DNA from: Bradyrhizobium sp. WBAH42
GTDB lineage: Bacteria > Pseudomonadota > Alphaproteobacteria > Rhizobiales > Xanthobacteraceae
Length of the DNA stretch: 64,000 nt
NCBI RefSeq assembly: GCF_024585265.1
Contig: NZ_CP036533.1
Location: 6,643,001-6,707,000, forward strand
Direction of reading: 5' to 3'
This document shows positions 1-8,853 of the stretch, one piece after another. The notes below the pieces were generated by a model. That model ran no database searches. It saw only the letters and a list, made by a program, of their open reading frames with translations, and was not told where the DNA came from. How positions within the stretch are numbered: the stretch's first letter is position 1; each line of letters starts with the position of its first letter. A program made the translations under genes and the position numbers.

Positions 1-606
1 CAGGATATCGAGGTCAGTCATTTCTACATTTCACCGGCGTTTATGGCGAAGACTGCAAGCGAGGCGTTCGATCGCGATGCGCAACACGTCGAACTTCACG
101 ACTTGCTCAAGGTCGAAGACCCAATCCTGACCTGGATTGGTGATCAGATGGTGCAGGAGGTTGCGGCGGGGGGCCCCGGTGGCCGGCTCTGCTACGATGC
201 GCTGGCGCTTCAGGCCAGCGTGCACGTCCTGCGAAGATATGCCTCGGTGCAGTTCAAATTGCCCTGTTCGCAGGGGCGTTTCAGGCCTGCCCATGCAAGA
301 CTGATCGAGGACTATATCGAACAAAACATCTCGAGAAACATTACGCTCGAGGAATTGGCCAATATCTGCAACTGCTCGCCCGTTCAGTTCGCACGCAAAT
401 TCCATGTGCATTATGGAATGCGGCCACACGCCTTTGTCTTGAGCCGCAAGGTGGAACGCGCGTGCCAGTATCTGCGCAAGGATCGCCTGGCGTTGAAAGA
501 GATCGCGCTGCTGAGCGGATTTTCAGATCAGAGTCATCTCAACCGAATCTTCCGCCGGCAGATGAACATGACGCCGGCGGAATATCGCAGGCAATACATC
601 GGCTAG
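1..606 (+). CDS. AraC-family transcriptional regulator, 5' end outside window
   Basis: The frame is open from base 1, so the gene begins upstream and only its C-terminal part (about 200 residues) is visible. The last 100 residues form an AraC/XylS double helix-turn-helix: a first helix pair around ITLEELANICNCSPVQFARKF, then RKVERACQYLRK, and the second HTH around LKEIALLSGFSDQSHLNRIFRR followed by the typical ending MTPAEYRRQYI. The visible upstream part would belong to a ligand-sensing domain and matches nothing I can name. Known members bind DNA as activators of nearby metabolic or stress genes. The target cannot be told because the left neighbour is cut off and the right neighbour is convergent. 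No terminator with a T-run is visible after the stop. Confidence 0.9.
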   Translation, partial: QDIEVSHFYISPAFMAKTASEAFDRDAQHVELHDLLKVEDPILTWIGDQMVQEVAAGGPGGRLCYDALALQASVHVLRRYASVQFKLPCSQGRFRPAHARLIEDYIEQNISRNITLEELANICNCSPVQFARKFHVHYGMRPHAFVLSRKVERACQYLRKDRLALKEIALLSGFSDQSHLNRIFRRQMNMTPAEYRRQYIG

Positions 607-1268
607 GCCGCTTTCTCTCTCGCTGGCATTGCCTATGCGGTCGAGTAGGGCTGGCTGATGCTTCACGAAAGCGGAACTTACGCGAAGCTGCTCGCCCCCG
701 GCGAAGATCTCCTCGCGACCGCTACGTCCGCAATGGCTTGGAATATCCCAGCCTTGCCGCCCTGCTCCGCGCGATCGAGGCCGAACACGCTTACAAGGGA
801 TATGGAGCTGGCCTTCAGAACGTCCCTACGCTCTTCTCCATTGGCTCAGATCACACCCACGATGATCAATACTCCGAGCTCAATCAGTAGGAGCGTACCG
901 GTGCCTGCGGAGATGAGAAACAAATCACCTAGTGACAAGTGCATGATCTGGCTCACATTTTGCCCTAGAAGCGGCCCTTGCATCCCTGGAACAGGGCTGG
1001 CAGGGCGGGATGATGGGGGCCGCTTCTAGGAGGTCCTTGACGCGTTCATCCGGCGCCAAGCGGTTCTCATTCTAATCCAAATTTAAATCTCGTCCAGCAT
1101 TTAATTTATTTAAAATAGCTGATTATATATTAACATTTAATCGAGCCACAGCTCGAGAATGCCTGGGATGGCACCGTGTCGGATGCGTTGTTCGATTACT
1201 CTGAGGATCCAAGTGAGCTCAGACAGGCTGTTGAGCCGGAGGATAGGCAGACTAGACAACTCCTCCCC
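607..1268. other. intergenic stretch with an AT-rich core
   Basis: No convincing gene lies between the ends of the two convergent neighbours. Open frames here have poor composition and no good ribosome-binding site. Bases about 1078 to 1143 are strikingly AT-rich for this genome, with runs of TTTAA and TATATT. I see no paired -35/-10 boxes leading to an open frame. Confidence 0.5.
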
Positions 1269-2210
1269 CTAATATTTCGTCATTGAATTGACGGCCTCCG
1301 CAATGGCAACGGGGTCTGCGTGCGTGACCATATGTCCGGCATTCGGAACCAGGTGAAGATCGGACCGAGGCAGCGCCTGATGTAAATCTCGAGCTTGTTT
1401 CTGTTCGATCACCTGGTCCTCTGCTCCATGGAAGATTTTCACGCGGGGGCTCATGGTCGAATAGTGGGCTTGGAACTGTGTTGCAGTTGGAATGAGGAGT
1501 GCGCTTTCCTCCGCAGCCGCTCTCAATTGTGTGGGCCTGAGAACGAGAGACGCTGGAAATTCGTTCTTGAATGTCGACGGGACGGACCGGGGCGCGAAAA
1601 TCTTGCGGAAGGCTCCCGGCAACATGGCCCACGAGATGATCGGCGCGACAGTGTAGCTGACCAAGTCGCCCAAGACCGGTATGGCCGGACCTGACATCAA
1701 CCACACATCCAATCGGATGGTCGGGAAGTAGTAGCCGGACGCAAGCACAAGACCCCGGATCGGATAATCCTTCCGCATGCCGAGAGCGATAGCGACCAAG
1801 GCGCCCCAAGAATGGCCCAGCACCACAGGATCGCGGATCCCGAGTTGCTCGAGCCCCTTCACCAGCAGAGCTGCTTGAGCCGTTGCGCTCCATAGTCGAA
1901 GCCGCGGCCGCTGACTATAGCCAAAGCCCGGACGGTCAAAGCACACCACGCGATTGCTGCGGGCAAGAAGATCGACCAGCCCACCGATCATGAAGTCCTG
2001 GATCATGGATCCGTTGCCATGAAGCAGCACGACACAAGGAGCCGCGGGATCGCCCCGATCGATATAGTGGAGTACCACGCCGTCGCACTCGAGAAACTTG
2101 CCGATAGGCGGATTTCTTCGCTCGGCCAGTTTGGAGAAGCCGATGTTGCCGATGACGAGAAGCGCCAACAACAAGCTAACGATGAGCAGTACGGTTTCAG
2201 CGGTGGTCAT
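1269..2210 (-). CDS. alpha/beta-fold hydrolase with N-terminal membrane anchor
   Basis: This 313-residue protein starts with a hydrophobic helix (about residues 5-25, LLIVSLLLALLVIGNIGF) that probably anchors it in the inner membrane with the catalytic domain in the periplasm. The hydrolase fold shows an oxyanion-hole HGNGS (about 80), the nucleophile elbow GHSWGA (about 145), an acidic residue in HGAEDQV (about 270) and a catalytic His in NAGHMVTHAD (about 295). The open frame extends far upstream, but the ATG at 2210 is chosen because AAGG lies just before it and the upstream sequence has shadow-like composition overlapping the phasin gene. The substrate is unknown; esterase, lipase or haloperoxidase-like activity are all possible. 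Confidence 0.85.
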   Translation of the reverse strand: MTTAETVLLIVSLLLALLVIGNIGFSKLAERRNPPIGKFLECDGVVLHYIDRGDPAAPCVVLLHGNGSMIQDFMIGGLVDLLARSNRVVCFDRPGFGYSQRPRLRLWSATAQAALLVKGLEQLGIRDPVVLGHSWGALVAIALGMRKDYPIRGLVLASGYYFPTIRLDVWLMSGPAIPVLGDLVSYTVAPIISWAMLPGAFRKIFAPRSVPSTFKNEFPASLVLRPTQLRAAAEESALLIPTATQFQAHYSTMSPRVKIFHGAEDQVIEQKQARDLHQALPRSDLHLVPNAGHMVTHADPVAIAEAVNSMTKY

Positions 2211-2441
2211 GACTGAGCCTTGAGATTGGACCAAGAAACGTCTGATCCGCAGCGCGAGCAGACGAGCCAAACCAAGGAATAATTGGAAGTTGAAGTGCTC
2301 GTTCCTGCGCGCAATCGCGGAGGATTGATTAAAAGATCGCTCGGTCCGGAACGGCGCAGAATTGCTCACGTTTGCTAAGGATCGCATGTGACGAAGCGCA
2401 TAGCGATCCGACCTCACCAACAAGAACGATGGAGCAACGAA

Positions 2442-3038
2442 ATGGCCAATCCACGCCCAGAGGAAAAACCCACCCAAAGCCCTGAAGACACAATCCGCCG
2501 CGCCGGCGAGAGGACCGCCGAGCAGACCAGGCGGATCGGCTTGGCCACCGCCGAGGCCGGGGAGGAGGTGGCGCAAGCCAGCGGCCATCTCTTGCGGCAA
2601 AATACCGAGATGTTGCAAAACGCTTGGCGCTTCGGATTCGACATGGCGGCGGCCATGATGGGTCGCTCGACTGATCAGCTGGGTCGCACGTTCGGTTTGA
2701 CCGGCAATGAGGCGCAGCAGGCAGCGGAACGCTCGGTCCGCAATGCCGAAGCAATCATATACTCCACGACTGCAGTCGCCAAAGGAATGAATGGTGCATC
2801 GCGTGAGTACTTCGATTTCGTTCGACAGCAGATCGAGAGAACCATGGACCGCACGAATGAACTCTGGAACTGCCGCACTCCTCACGATTTGGCCGCTGTG
2901 CAAACCGATCTGATGCGCGACACGATCAGGAGTGCGTTGGATACCAGCCGCCGGATGGCAGACTTGTCTCTGAAGGTGGCGGACGATGCCGGAAATCATA
3001 TAACTCGGAGCATCGAACGCATGCGGCAGGCAGCCTAG
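2442..3038 (+). CDS. phasin-family-like protein
   Basis: A 198-residue, Ala- and Gln-rich, highly helical protein with no signal peptide or membrane segment. The central part (EEVAQASGHLLRQNTEMLQ, then long amphipathic helices with FDFVRQQIERTMDRTNEL and AAVQTDLMRDTIRSALDTS) resembles the phasin_2 type found on polyhydroxyalkanoate granules in Rhizobiales. The start at 2442 is chosen because GGAG lies 7 bases upstream; an earlier in-frame codon at 2388 lacks such a site. It is divergent from the hydrolase. The phasin role rests on family resemblance. A general stress-type helical protein is the alternative. Confidence 0.75.
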   Translation: MANPRPEEKPTQSPEDTIRRAGERTAEQTRRIGLATAEAGEEVAQASGHLLRQNTEMLQNAWRFGFDMAAAMMGRSTDQLGRTFGLTGNEAQQAAERSVRNAEAIIYSTTAVAKGMNGASREYFDFVRQQIERTMDRTNELWNCRTPHDLAAVQTDLMRDTIRSALDTSRRMADLSLKVADDAGNHITRSIERMRQAA

Positions 3039-3060
3039 GCGCGGTTACAATCATGGCACC

Positions 3061-3085
3061 GGCGCGGCGGACTCTCAGCCGCGCC
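3061..3085 (+). terminator. GC-rich hairpin after the phasin-like gene
   Basis: The arms GGCGCGGC and GCCGCGCC form a perfect 8-bp stem with a 9-base loop, 22 bases past the stop codon. No T-run follows, so intrinsic termination is uncertain. It could instead protect the mRNA 3' end. Confidence 0.45.
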
Positions 3086-3258
3086 TATGCCTGTCCCGCC
3101 CGGTAGATTCCGGCTTCGCCGCTTGCTTAAAGCAAGGCGGCACGGCCACACTAGGGCCACAAGCAGACGAGAAAACTTGATTTACTGGCAGCCGTTTGAA
3201 GAGCTTTAGGGAGAAGCCCACCATCCGTCGGGAAATGGCTCAAGCAACATCCAATCGA

Positions 3259-3517
3259 TTAAGTTGTCGTTCTGAGGGACCCTGAGACCTCCTGCATTTC
3301 TGCCTGGTGGCGTGTAGCAGCGGAGGCGGACAGACAGGGCGCCGCGATCACGACCTCGGAGGCGGTGCGAAGCATGGCGTCTAGAGCGCAATGCAGGCGC
3401 ACCTCGGGCGACGCGCTCTGCATCTTCGACCAGACTTCGAAGATCTTCCAGTTCTGAGAGCTGAGAGGCGAGTTCGCCAAGTTGTTGCCGATAAAGCATT
3501 GCGCGAGAGCTTCGCAT
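3259..3517 (-). pseudogene. small hypothetical gene, apparently frameshifted
   Basis: Two overlapping minus-strand frames each contain part of what looks like one small protein. The 5' part (from about 3517) reads a helical segment AMLYRQQLGELASQLSELED followed by LRSLVEDAERVARGAP. The neighbouring frame, ending at 3259, carries SPEVRLHCALDAMLRT and ASEVVIAAPCLSAS. Joining them near 3405-3420 gives a coherent protein of about 85 residues. A single-base indel is the simplest explanation. The alternative is that only the downstream frame is real. Function unknown. Confidence 0.35.
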
Positions 3518-3859
3518 AAATGTCCTCCACAGTACAAAAAGCACTACTAAGACGGATCAAAGCAATCGGGATAAACTGGCAATCTACCATAGCCAAAAAT
3601 CGGCTTTCAATACGTCAGGCTCATTGCCTCATACGGGCTATCGCCGTCGAGGTCTGTAGCAGCGAAAGGCAGCTGGGGGGTCGCAAGCTGCGGTCGTGGC
3701 AAGCGCAGCCCTACGCTCGGTTTACGGGCAATAGCCGACAAGCATCGAAACTGCCGTTTAAAAGCGAGGGGCGGCCTCAGGCAGGAAGTCCACCCGTAAA
3801 TTTCCCAAGTGTCGGCAATTTCGCTCGCTGGTTAACTGGTGCGGATCGAGCGCCGCATC
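3518..3859. other. non-coding stretch
   Basis: Nothing convincing is seen here. The long plus-strand frame across it (3520 onward) has irregular composition and overlaps the small HTH gene in another frame, so it is treated as chance. Confidence 0.4.
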
Positions 3860-4024
3860 ATGAAAACTCCGAAGCCAAAACAATGGGCCGAGCAGGAGGT
3901 CCGACGGTTGATCGCGCTGGCCCGACAGGGAGTTGGCGCGTCAAAGATAGCCGCCGAACTCGGCCGCCACGCCGGATCGGTGAGGCGCATGGCGCGAACG
4001 TTGGGACTGCTGTTGAAGAAGTAG
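3860..4024 (+). CDS. small HTH-like hypothetical protein
   Basis: A 54-residue basic protein beginning MKTPKPKQWAEQEVRRL. The body (ALARQGVGASKIAAELGRHA, then GSVRRMARTLGLLLKK) looks like a short helix-turn-helix of the SANT/Myb or GcrA-N-terminal kind, a common tiny protein type in Bradyrhizobium. The ATG at 3860 is preferred, but a GTG at 3839 would add 7 residues; neither has a strong ribosome-binding site. A DNA-binding role is inferred from the fold pattern only. Confidence 0.6.
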   Translation: MKTPKPKQWAEQEVRRLIALARQGVGASKIAAELGRHAGSVRRMARTLGLLLKK

Positions 4025-4058
4025 TCCCGGAGCGATCTTGAGGGCAGCGCGGGCGGAC

Positions 4059-4193
4059 CTACAGCCCAAAACCTTGGCCAACGTCCCGTATCAGCCGCAG
4101 CGCGGCGTCAGTATTGCGGCCGTAGAAGAGCGCGCGATCGAGCTGCGAAAGCATGCTCATTCCAAATAGCGCGATAGCAATGCCTCTAAACAT
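4059..4193 (-). CDS. small membrane-associated hypothetical protein
   Basis: A 44-residue peptide starting MFRGIAIALFGMSMLSQLDR with a short hydrophobic N-terminus and a charged C-terminus. It resembles tiny Rhizobiales proteins with a signal-like start. The ribosome-binding site is poor and the call rests on composition alone. Confidence 0.4.
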   Translation of the reverse strand: MFRGIAIALFGMSMLSQLDRALFYGRNTDAALRLIRDVGQGFGL

Positions 4194-4545
4194 GGTTGTG
4201 GACCGGGTTGAACGATGCAGCGAAAAGTTCAAAACGGCCCCAGCCGCAGGTTGGGAGAAACAGCCGGGGCCGGCATTCCCATTCCAATGTGCCGCGATCG
4301 GCGGTAATCGGCACGCTCCCAGCAAGCCACATGAAAGCTAACGAACTGTTTCGAAGGACCCGAATTCGAAACCGAAGCGCCTGGTCTCACAAGCGTGCAC
4401 TTCGCAATGCAACGTAGCGCCAAGAGCCCGTAATTCTACGTTGGGAGCGCCCCCGGAGCGGCAGACTGGTCGCCGTGGGTGTGGATGAAACCCTGCGGCT
4501 CGCGTAGCATCGGCAAGGGTCCAACGTCTCGCCGGGATCAGACAA
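4194..4545. other. intergenic stretch, nothing seen
   Basis: Short open frames occur on both strands but none has coding-like composition with a ribosome-binding site. No hairpin, promoter pair or repeat was recognised. Confidence 0.4.
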
Positions 4546-4761
4546 ATGAGCCGTTTCCTGCTGTGCTGTGTAGCCGCTACCTGCTTCGCCGGAGCTTTGG
4601 TCTTCCATTCCTCCGAAGCGAATGCCGTCTTTTGGCGCGGCATCACCGCGCCAACAAACATCGATATTCACGGGTGGCCGATCATCAAAGAGCCCCCGCC
4701 GAGTCCATGCCAGTGGATACGGGTCAGCGGTGGCTACTGGGTCCGACAGTGCGTTTACTAG
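4546..4761 (+). CDS. small secreted hypothetical protein
   Basis: This 71-residue protein has a clear N-terminal signal peptide (hydrophobic residues 4-20, LLCCVAATCFAGALVF, with likely cleavage near SSEANA). The mature part is Pro- and Trp-rich, with two cysteines (PCQWIRVSGGYWVRQCVY) that could form a disulfide in the periplasm. GGGA lies 9 bases before the ATG. Function unknown. Confidence 0.7.
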   Translation: MSRFLLCCVAATCFAGALVFHSSEANAVFWRGITAPTNIDIHGWPIIKEPPPSPCQWIRVSGGYWVRQCVY

Positions 4762-4866
4762 GCCCCCTGTCGCGAAATGATTGGTGATGATGTCGGCGGT
4801 ATCGCTGTCCACATAGGAGCGCGAGTGCGGCGCTTGCTGGTGCAAACGAGGTTTTCGTGTCGAGCA

Positions 4867-4952
4867 CGGTCGTGGCGGGCTGCTTCACCTTGATCGACTC
4901 ATCTCCTGCAAGCAGACCTTTCTGCTCTTCGAGCGCAGATCGGCAACGAGCC
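4867..4952 (-). repeat. remnant matching the segment at 19567-19645
   Basis: About 80 bases match the stretch downstream of the EAL gene (19567-19645), with roughly a dozen differences by eye. On the minus strand both encode a shared peptide: here ARCRSALEEQKGLLAGDESI and IKVKQPA, there DRCRATLEERKRLLAGDETI and IKAKQPA. An in-frame TAG lies only 7 codons upstream here, so this copy cannot be a full gene. It is best read as the 3' remnant of a small paralogous gene family. Confidence 0.6.
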
Positions 4953-5088
4953 AGAAGGCGACGCGGATCCTAGAGAACCTTGCCCAAAGCCAGCTGGGCT
5001 AACAGTTGATCACCACAGCCAACCATCGGTCCCGGTGGCTCGCATGGGAGGTCCATCGAAACGCAGCGCTTGGTCTGCTGTGGTACAT

Positions 5089-5268
5089 TCACCCTTTTTG
5101 TTTCTCTTTTGCGCTTCTTCCATCGGAGCTTTTAGAGCGTTCTTCGAAGCGATCAGCGCCCTTCGCTAGATCGTGTCCCGTCTTGCTCTCGTTTTTCGCT
5201 TCTTCCTTAGCAGTCGCCTCGCGCAAGCCTTCAGCGGCCCGTTTCCCAGCTTTTCGTTCGTCATCCAT
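5089..5268 (-). CDS. small hydrophilic, highly charged hypothetical protein
   Basis: A 59-residue Lys/Glu/Ala-rich protein beginning MDDERKAGKRAAEGLREATA, with no hydrophobic segment; it is probably disordered or a single helix, as in small stress-related proteins. The ATG at 5268 is favoured over the GTG at 5277 because GGAAGG lies 8 bases before it. Function unknown. Confidence 0.55.
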   Translation of the reverse strand: MDDERKAGKRAAEGLREATAKEEAKNESKTGHDLAKGADRFEERSKSSDGRSAKEKQKG

Positions 5269-5770
5269 GTGAAGCACCTTCCCTGACTATCACCACGCTT
5301 CGCCAGGAATACTCCGTGCTAGTCCCAGCCAAGCCATAACACACTTCAATCAGATCACTTGGACATTGTTCCAGTTGCAAGTGCGTATACTGGCTTAGAG
5401 CTGACCTCAGACGAGCCGCGCAGTCTTTGTCCGCCGAAAGAGAGTTCGAAGATTGCAACAGCATGTCCGCTTCGGGTCAACAGCGCCGATTGGCCCGCGG
5501 TGGGGTGCTTCCGCTTTACCCCGACCCGGACAACTCGCCGCGACGCGCTAATGGAAGCAATGGGCCATAAACCGTTCTTCCCTCAGGATAATAGGCGACC
5601 GATTCTGGAGCCTTGGAAAATCTATCGCCGCACGCACCACGCCCAGTGAATGCCACCGCGCCAACGCCGCTCAGCAAATTTGTTAAAAATGCAATTCCGC
5701 CTGCAGGGGAAAATTTGCGTGTGGGCGCCTTGATGTGGCTCGCCGTTGCGAGCCATGGAGGCGTGTAGCG
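5269..5770. other. intergenic stretch, nothing firm
   Basis: Only weak open frames with poor composition occur here. No promoter, repeat or RNA structure was recognised. Confidence 0.4.
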
Positions 5771-5896
5771 ATGGGACAAACGACTCGAATTTTGAAGCGG
5801 GCAACCGTCCTGCCGGATCTCCTGAAAATGCTTCAGGAACTCGAGGATTTACGAGAGAAGGTCCGGCTGGCAGAAGCCGCTCGTGTGTTGCACTAA
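5771..5896 (+). CDS. 41-residue hypothetical protein
   Basis: A very short gene with a convincing start: GGAGG lies 9 bases before the ATG. The peptide begins MGQTTRILKRATVLPDLLKM and continues with a Leu/Glu/Arg heptad-like helix (LQELEDLREKVRLAEAARVL), suggesting a small coiled coil. Function unknown. Confidence 0.6.
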   Translation: MGQTTRILKRATVLPDLLKMLQELEDLREKVRLAEAARVLH

Positions 5897-6302
5897 CGTT
5901 CGCCGATTTGAGGCGATGCTCCCGTGCGCCTTTAGTGGCGGGCCGCGATAGGCAGAGCCGTTAAACGAGGAGTTCGGGAACGACTGCCCATCCAGCCACT
6001 TGCCTGAGGCATGAAGGACGACCCGGTCGTTCTACTCCCCGGAATGCTCAAGCCCTTGCGGCTCGCGCGCGTTTACGGCCTTCTCGTCGAGCGCATTGAC
6101 GGTCTTTATCACCCCGGCGAGCCGACGGAGCAAGGCATGCACGCGGCAGAATGATGCCGTCCGGCCTCACCGGCGCGCCGACCGTTCTGAGCGGCGGGCA
6201 GAGCATTCGAATTTGCAATGCAGCATGGTCCAATCCTCTTGCCGCACCACAAATCCGCGAATAACGTCGGCCCCCTTGTTTGTAACTAGTTGGATGGCTC
6301 GG
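5897..6302. other. intergenic stretch, nothing seen
   Basis: A long frame enters the next gene from upstream, but its composition before 6294 is not protein-like. No regulatory element was recognised. Confidence 0.4.
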
Positions 6303-6479
6303 ATGAGGGATTTTCAAGCCAAGTTAGAGCGGTATGAGAGCCTTGCTGCTGAATGCGAATTGATTGCCAAGAGGGCAAATGAGAGCAATCGGGGCTTTTA
6401 TTTGCGAGCGAGCGAGCACTATCGCCAATTGGCGGGCGAGGTCCGTGCTCTGATTGCGACGTTCGATCTCGCAGCCTAG
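6303..6479 (+). CDS. small helical hypothetical protein
   Basis: A 58-residue protein beginning MRDFQAKLERYESLAAECEL and continuing with alternating charged and hydrophobic residues (KRANESNRGFYLRASEHYRQ), typical of a two-helix Rhizobiales small protein. The frame is open upstream and another ATG lies at 6294. Only a weak GGA motif precedes the chosen start. Function unknown. Confidence 0.6.
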   Translation: MRDFQAKLERYESLAAECELIAKRANESNRGFYLRASEHYRQLAGEVRALIATFDLAA

Positions 6480-6704
6480 GTGCCCGTCACTGCGACATGA
6501 ACCTACCGCCGAACCGTCCTTCGGCACCTCCGAGGCCGCGGTTCGAAAGGTGGTGGAGACCCGCGTAGGGAAAAGGCTAGGTCCGTTTAGCCGCTAGGAG
6601 CGGACGCCGCCGAAACGCGCGAGCACGGCCGCAAAGGGCCAAAACCCGACTCATGCGCGGCGCTTGCAGGGCCGCTAGTGCATCATCTCGCCAAAATAGG
6701 ACTA

Positions 6705-8270
6705 CTATTCGGGTAACCCCGCTTTCCGGAGCCCCTCGATCAGCAGCTTCGCGTTCAATTGCCCGCCCCGGGCTATCCACCCTGATATGTTAAAGGCGGC
6801 GTCGAGCTCAATCAGACGTGCCGCCGCTTCGCGTGACTCCGCATCCCGTCCGAGATGGGCGTATGCGGACGCGAGGCAGCGGTAAGTTGATGAATAGGAG
6901 GCGTTCTGACGCTCGGCCTTCTTTCCTGCTTCGACGGCCTCCTCAAAGCGACCAAGCTCAATCAAGGCCATCCCTATCCCGGCCATCACCGCGTGCAGCA
7001 CCGGATCTAATGGGCTCATGCGGACGGCATGTTCAAAGCTGAGGATTGCTTCCTCGGGTAACCCCGCAATCCTGTAGACGTGACCTCTGCAGACCAAGGC
7101 TTGAAATGCATTCGGGTTAAGAGCAACCGCACGGTTCGCCATTTCGATCTCGGTTTGCCCAGCGCCGATCATGATTGCCGAGATAAAGCTGGCGGATGCT
7201 AACGTGTCTGCATCACCGTCGTCGATGCTCAATGCGAGGCGAGCAAGTCGAAGTGCCTCTCGGCGCTCGAATTGAGGATCGACAGCAAAGCCGAAGACGA
7301 CGTTGAGCGCGTGACAGTTACCTGCCAGGCCGGCAGCCAGACCGAGCCGAGGGTCGAGCTCCAAGGCGCGATGAGCCAGCCTTATCGCCTCGGCAAAGCT
7401 TTCGCGGGTCATCGAACGGAACTCGCCCACGGCCCGGAGGTAAAGATCATAGGCGGTGAGATTCTCCGGTCGCCGCCGCGTCGCCATTGCGATCTCCGTT
7501 TGGAGCAGCTTCGGCTGAATGGCGGAGACAACCGCTAGCGTGATTTCATCTTGGAGAACGAAGACGTCTGTCAGGTCACGTTCGTATCTGTCCGCCCAGA
7601 TATGAGCCCCTGTGGCTGCATCGATCAATTGTCCTGCGATGCGCACTTTTCCTGCGGCCTTGCGCACAGACCCTTCAAGCACATAGCGCACACCGAGCCT
7701 GCGCCCGACCTCCTTGATGTCTACAGCTCGGCCCTTGAAGGTGAAACTTGAATTTCGGGCGATAACGAACAGGGACTTGAACCGCGAAAGCGCCGTGATG
7801 ATCTCCTCCACTATTCCGTCGGCAAAATACTCCTGCTCGGCATCACCGCTCATGTTCTCGAACGGCAGCACAGCAATCGAGGGCTTATCGGGTAGTGGAA
7901 GGGGGGCTTCCGCGAATTCAATATCGCGGCTCAAGATCGCCGCCGCGCCGGAAAGCTGGTTCACCTCGCGGACCGTGCCGATGAAACGAAAACCCTTGCG
8001 CGGTAACGTCTTGATCAGGCGCTGTGCCTCACCGGAATCGCCGATCGCGCTTCGCGCGGCATTCAGGCGGGTCGTCAACGCCGCGTCAGATACGCTGCGA
8101 CCATTCCAAATGGCGTTGACGAGGTCGTCCTTGCTTACAACCCGCTCCCTGTTGCGGATCAGGTACTCGAGCAGGTCAAAAACCTGCGGTGTGATCGACA
8201 CCGCATCAGTGCCCCGCTGCAGCTCGCGCCGGTCGGTATCGAATGCGTATTCCTCGAAAAGATAGCGCAA
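6705..8270 (-). CDS. CadC-type winged-helix regulator with adenylate-cyclase-like and TPR regions, TTG start
   Basis: A 521-residue protein. Residues about 1-100 form an OmpR/CadC winged helix (RRELQRGTDAVSITPQVFDL, then RKGFRFIGTVREV). Residues about 125-260 match the region found in non-catalytic cyclase/TolB-like proteins (SIAVLPFENMSGDAEQEYFA, RRLGVRYVLEGSVRK). The rest is TPR-like repeats ending in GLRKAGLPE. No transmembrane helix is obvious. The frame extends to 8438, but homologues of this class start at the RYLFE motif; here that codon is TTG at 8270 with AAGGA 8 bases upstream, so TTG is chosen. It is divergent from the DUF1127 gene. A decayed copy of its C-terminus lies at 8854. 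Signal and targets are unknown. Confidence 0.85.
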   Translation of the reverse strand: MRYLFEEYAFDTDRRELQRGTDAVSITPQVFDLLEYLIRNRERVVSKDDLVNAIWNGRSVSDAALTTRLNAARSAIGDSGEAQRLIKTLPRKGFRFIGTVREVNQLSGAAAILSRDIEFAEAPLPLPDKPSIAVLPFENMSGDAEQEYFADGIVEEIITALSRFKSLFVIARNSSFTFKGRAVDIKEVGRRLGVRYVLEGSVRKAAGKVRIAGQLIDAATGAHIWADRYERDLTDVFVLQDEITLAVVSAIQPKLLQTEIAMATRRRPENLTAYDLYLRAVGEFRSMTRESFAEAIRLAHRALELDPRLGLAAGLAGNCHALNVVFGFAVDPQFERREALRLARLALSIDDGDADTLASASFISAIMIGAGQTEIEMANRAVALNPNAFQALVCRGHVYRIAGLPEEAILSFEHAVRMSPLDPVLHAVMAGIGMALIELGRFEEAVEAGKKAERQNASYSSTYRCLASAYAHLGRDAESREAAARLIELDAAFNISGWIARGGQLNAKLLIEGLRKAGLPE

Positions 8271-8415
8271 GCTGCCATTCCTTCTCGGGGCCGCCTCTGT
8301 ATTAGCGCATGAAGAATAAGCCGCCGGTAAGAGAAATGTAAGCCACCAGTTAAGCGCGCCGGCACCTCTTGCGGCAACTTCCGTCCTAGTGAGCAGTCCA
8401 GACAGGACACCCTCA

Positions 8416-8655
8416 ATGAGCACGATCCACGGGACCACCGAGCTGGGACCGGCAACAGCAAGGCGGCAGGTCTACAGTCCTCTCGAAGCATACTGGAATG
8501 CATTTCAGGAGTGGCGCAAACGCCGGAGATTACTGGCCAACTTGTGCGACTTTAGTGACAGGGAGCTTATGGATATCGGTATTACGCGCGGCGAAATCGA
8601 CTACGTCGCCTCGCACCGAGATTGCGATCCGCGAGGCAACCTATCCGGTGAATGA
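8416..8655 (+). CDS. DUF1127 family protein
   Basis: A 79-residue protein with the DUF1127 signature in its second half: WRKRRRLLANLCDFSDRELM, then DIGITRGEID. Small Arg-rich DUF1127 proteins are frequent in Rhizobiales and have been linked to RNA interaction and phosphate or stress physiology. AGGA lies 8 bases before the ATG at 8416, so this is preferred over the upstream GTG at 8389. It is divergent from the winged-helix/TPR gene across 145 bases, which probably hold both promoters. Confidence 0.85.
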   Translation: MSTIHGTTELGPATARRQVYSPLEAYWNAFQEWRKRRRLLANLCDFSDRELMDIGITRGEIDYVASHRDCDPRGNLSGE

Positions 8656-8853
8656 ATGCCGATGGTAACGAAGGAAGGTCGGATTGGTCACAACCAGAAG
8701 GCGTCATGGCGCAGATGCTGACCTCCGATACGGGTCAGACTGAGAAGAGCTCGGGCTGAGCAAATCTGGTCCGGTATGCTCCGCTGAGCAGACGCCGGCA
8801 GGCCGTGCCGCCACTTCGCATTCGGGCCACTGGCGGTCATTCGGCACCCGGGC

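Noticed and set aside
3520..4041. 173-residue plus-strand frame
   Set aside because: It is irregular in composition, has no ribosome-binding site and overlaps the small HTH gene in another frame.
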